The notes under the pieces: model-generated
What the model saw: the letters and a program-made list of their open reading frames with translations, nothing else
Told to the model about the DNA's origin: nothing
The model's database searches: none
NCBI RefSeq assembly: GCF_001435835.1
Contig: NZ_AZFX01000036.1
Coordinates: 1-64,000, forward strand
DNA: 64,000 bases
From: Lapidilactobacillus concavus DSM 17758
GTDB lineage: Bacteria; Bacillota; Bacilli; Lactobacillales; Lactobacillaceae
Direction: 5' to 3'
In this document: positions 63,127 to 64,000 of the stretch, piece after piece
Layout: every line of letters starts with the position of its first letter
Position numbering within the stretch: position 1 is the first letter of the stretch
Translations under genes and position numbers: made by a program

Positions 63127-63233
63127 GCTTGAATGCCTGTTGGGCTTGGCTTACTAGCTAATCATGCTCTCCATGATCCCAAGCGGGTGAGGTTACGCAG
63201 ACTTTGATTATTTTTTACAAACTTAATTTGCCG

Positions 63234-63263
63234 CATTTAGTCGCTCTGACTAAATGTGACTTT
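63234..63263 (+). terminator. Terminator of parE-parC
   Basis: CATTTAGTC (63234-63242) with GACTAAATG (63248-63256), 5-base loop, then GTGAC and seven T. An outer G-C pairing around it is partial. Confidence 0.8.
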
Positions 63264-63310
63264 TTTTGTAGGTCTCAAAGTTGAATAGAAGTGATTAAAT
63301 AAAGCGTTTC

Positions 63311-63324
63311 CTGTTACAAAACAG
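63311..63324. promoter_or_regulatory. TGTT-N4-AACA motif, copy 1, upstream of pflB
   Basis: CTGTTACAAAACAG: CTGTT and AACAG are perfect inverted repeats around ACAA. First of three similar sites (63335-63348, 63513-63526). Confidence 0.45.
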
Positions 63325-63334
63325 AACGTCTAAT

Positions 63335-63348
63335 CTGTTATAAAACAA
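63335..63348. promoter_or_regulatory. TGTT-N4-AACA motif, copy 2
   Basis: CTGTTATAAAACAA; 24 bases from copy 1. Confidence 0.45.
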
Positions 63349-63428
63349 TTGCATAAATACACATAGTTTTTCGTGATTGAAAAAACAAACTACTAAATTT
63401 AATAACACGATTCATTTAATGAGTTGAT

Positions 63429-63444
63429 TTGTTAAGCACTTACA
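63429..63444. promoter_or_regulatory. Rex-like redox operator upstream of pflB
   Basis: TTGTTAAGCACTTACA resembles the Rex consensus (TTGTGAA-N4-TTCACAA and variants TTGTTAA-N4-TTAACAA), lying 28 bases upstream of the -35. Rex controls fermentation genes by the NADH/NAD ratio in firmicutes. Confidence 0.5.
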
Positions 63445-63471
63445 TTTCTTTTAAAACGGCAAATAAAACCC

Positions 63472-63499
63472 TTGCATTAATTTTGTGATATGTTATACT
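63472..63499 (+). promoter_or_regulatory. pflB promoter
   Basis: TTGCAT (63472-63477), 16 bp, TATACT (63494-63499) preceded by TGT (extended -10). Confidence 0.8.
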
Positions 63500-63512
63500 A
63501 CAAGAGTAAAAA

Positions 63513-63526
63513 GTGTTGCAAAACAT
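63513..63526. promoter_or_regulatory. TGTT-N4-AACA motif, copy 3, in the pflB leader
   Basis: GTGTTGCAAAACAT, 14 bases downstream of the -10, where a bound protein would block transcription. Confidence 0.45.
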
Positions 63527-63547
63527 TACATTGATGGAGGCATAACA

Positions 63548-64000
63548 ATGAAACAGATGGAAAGAAAAGCAACGCCTAGTTATTGGGATGGGTTTGTTGC
63601 TGGCGACTGGCAAAACTCAATCAACGTTCGCGATTTTATAAATAAAAACTTAGTTCAATATGAGGGTGACGAAAGCTTTTTAGCCGCACCTACTGCAGCA
63701 ACGACTAAACTGAATGACGAAGTTCTCGCATTGAAGAAGAAGGAACGTGAGGTCGGTGGCGTTCTGGATGCAGATAACAAGGTTGTGAGTACGATTACGT
63801 CACATCAACCTGGCTATATCGAGAAAGATCTCGAGACCATCGTTGGGTTACAAACAGACAAACCTTTGAAACGGGCATTCATGCCATTTGGTGGGATTCG
63901 TATGGCCGAGGATGCATTGAAAGCCTATGGATTTGATATCGACGCTGAACAGCATAAAATTTTCACCGAGGATCGCAAAACTCATAACCAAGGTGTCTTC
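63548..64000 (+). CDS. pflB: Formate C-acetyltransferase (pyruvate formate-lyase), 5' part
   Basis: The first 151 residues; the gene runs off the window. It converts pyruvate and CoA to formate and acetyl-CoA without oxygen, as a glycyl-radical enzyme. Visible PFL N-terminal features: YWDGFVAGDWQNSINVRDFI, YEGDESFLAAPTAATTKL, EREVGGVLDADNKVVSTITSHQPGYIEKDLETIVGLQTDKPLKRAFMPFGGIRMAEDALKAYG shown in parts along residues 12-135. GGAGG lies 7 bases before ATG 63548. The catalytic cysteines and glycyl radical site lie beyond the window. Confidence 0.93.
   Translation, partial: MKQMERKATPSYWDGFVAGDWQNSINVRDFINKNLVQYEGDESFLAAPTAATTKLNDEVLALKKKEREVGGVLDADNKVVSTITSHQPGYIEKDLETIVGLQTDKPLKRAFMPFGGIRMAEDALKAYGFDIDAEQHKIFTEDRKTHNQGVF

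Overview
The window reads as chromosomal DNA of a fermentative low-to-moderate-GC Gram-positive coccus or rod of the Lactobacillaceae. The support is: a tmRNA with a Lactobacillales-type tag, pyruvate oxidase, PepC, an M3 oligoendopeptidase, lipoteichoic acid synthase, SfsA, strong AGGAGG ribosome sites, frequent TTG starts, and topA-trmFO-xerC-hslVU and parE-parC blocks in firmicute order. I see no respiratory chain genes. The genus cannot be fixed from the sequence alone.

Layout. 1-5.9 kb: an RNase J-like metallo-hydrolase, an amino acid permease, ssrA (tmRNA), a lipoprotein with a duplicated C-terminal domain and a Cof-type phosphatase. 6.2-8.2 kb: a small membrane protein and an IS150-group (IS3 family) element whose orfB is frameshifted. 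8.3-17.4 kb: an OmpR-type two-component system, ltaS, a VanZ-like gene, and the glycolytic genes fba and pgi. 17.7-21.3 kb: a secreted nuclease paired with a sunset-domain membrane protein, superoxide dismutase, two closely spaced tRNA genes (Glu-CTC, Gln-CTG) and two small unknowns. 21.4-32.5 kb: a heterodimeric ABC exporter, a DUF2187 protein, pyruvate oxidase with a cre-like site, an oligoendopeptidase, phosphoglycerate mutase, pepC, rpiA and a small acetyltransferase. 32.8-38.3 kb: cdaA-cdaR-glmM and then glmS, linking c-di-AMP synthesis to cell-wall amino sugar supply; glmS has three copies of a NagR-like operator half-site. 38.6-41.6 kb: degV, an acetyltransferase, a HAD phosphatase and sfsA.

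41.6-46.1 kb is the most unusual part. Two transcription units encode an ABC importer of the ABC_sub_bind (TrpXYP-like) type. Each starts with its own promoter and a 19-codon leader ORF. The first leader ends in a Tyr-rich run (YYYGYY) and stands before a lone substrate-binding lipoprotein. The second ends in a Phe-rich run at exactly the same positions (FFFGFF) and stands before a second binding protein, the permease and the ATPase. Directly after each leader stop codon lie segments that can form alternative hairpins (1:2, 2:3, 3:4 antiterminator, 4:5 terminator). The arrangement predicts that a ribosome reaching the stop codon masks segment 1 and causes termination, while a ribosome stalled at Tyr or Phe codons leaves segment 1 free and allows readthrough. 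It looks like a pair of paralogous ribosome-mediated attenuators retuned to different aromatic amino acids.

46.2-64 kb: a DUF4097 beta-repeat protein, a second VanZ-like protein, a YebC-family regulator, dprA, topA-trmFO-xerC-hslV-hslU, an aldose-1-epimerase-like gene, plsY, parE-parC, and the start of pflB (cut by the window end). The pflB upstream region carries a Rex-like site and three copies of a TGTT-N4-AACA motif.
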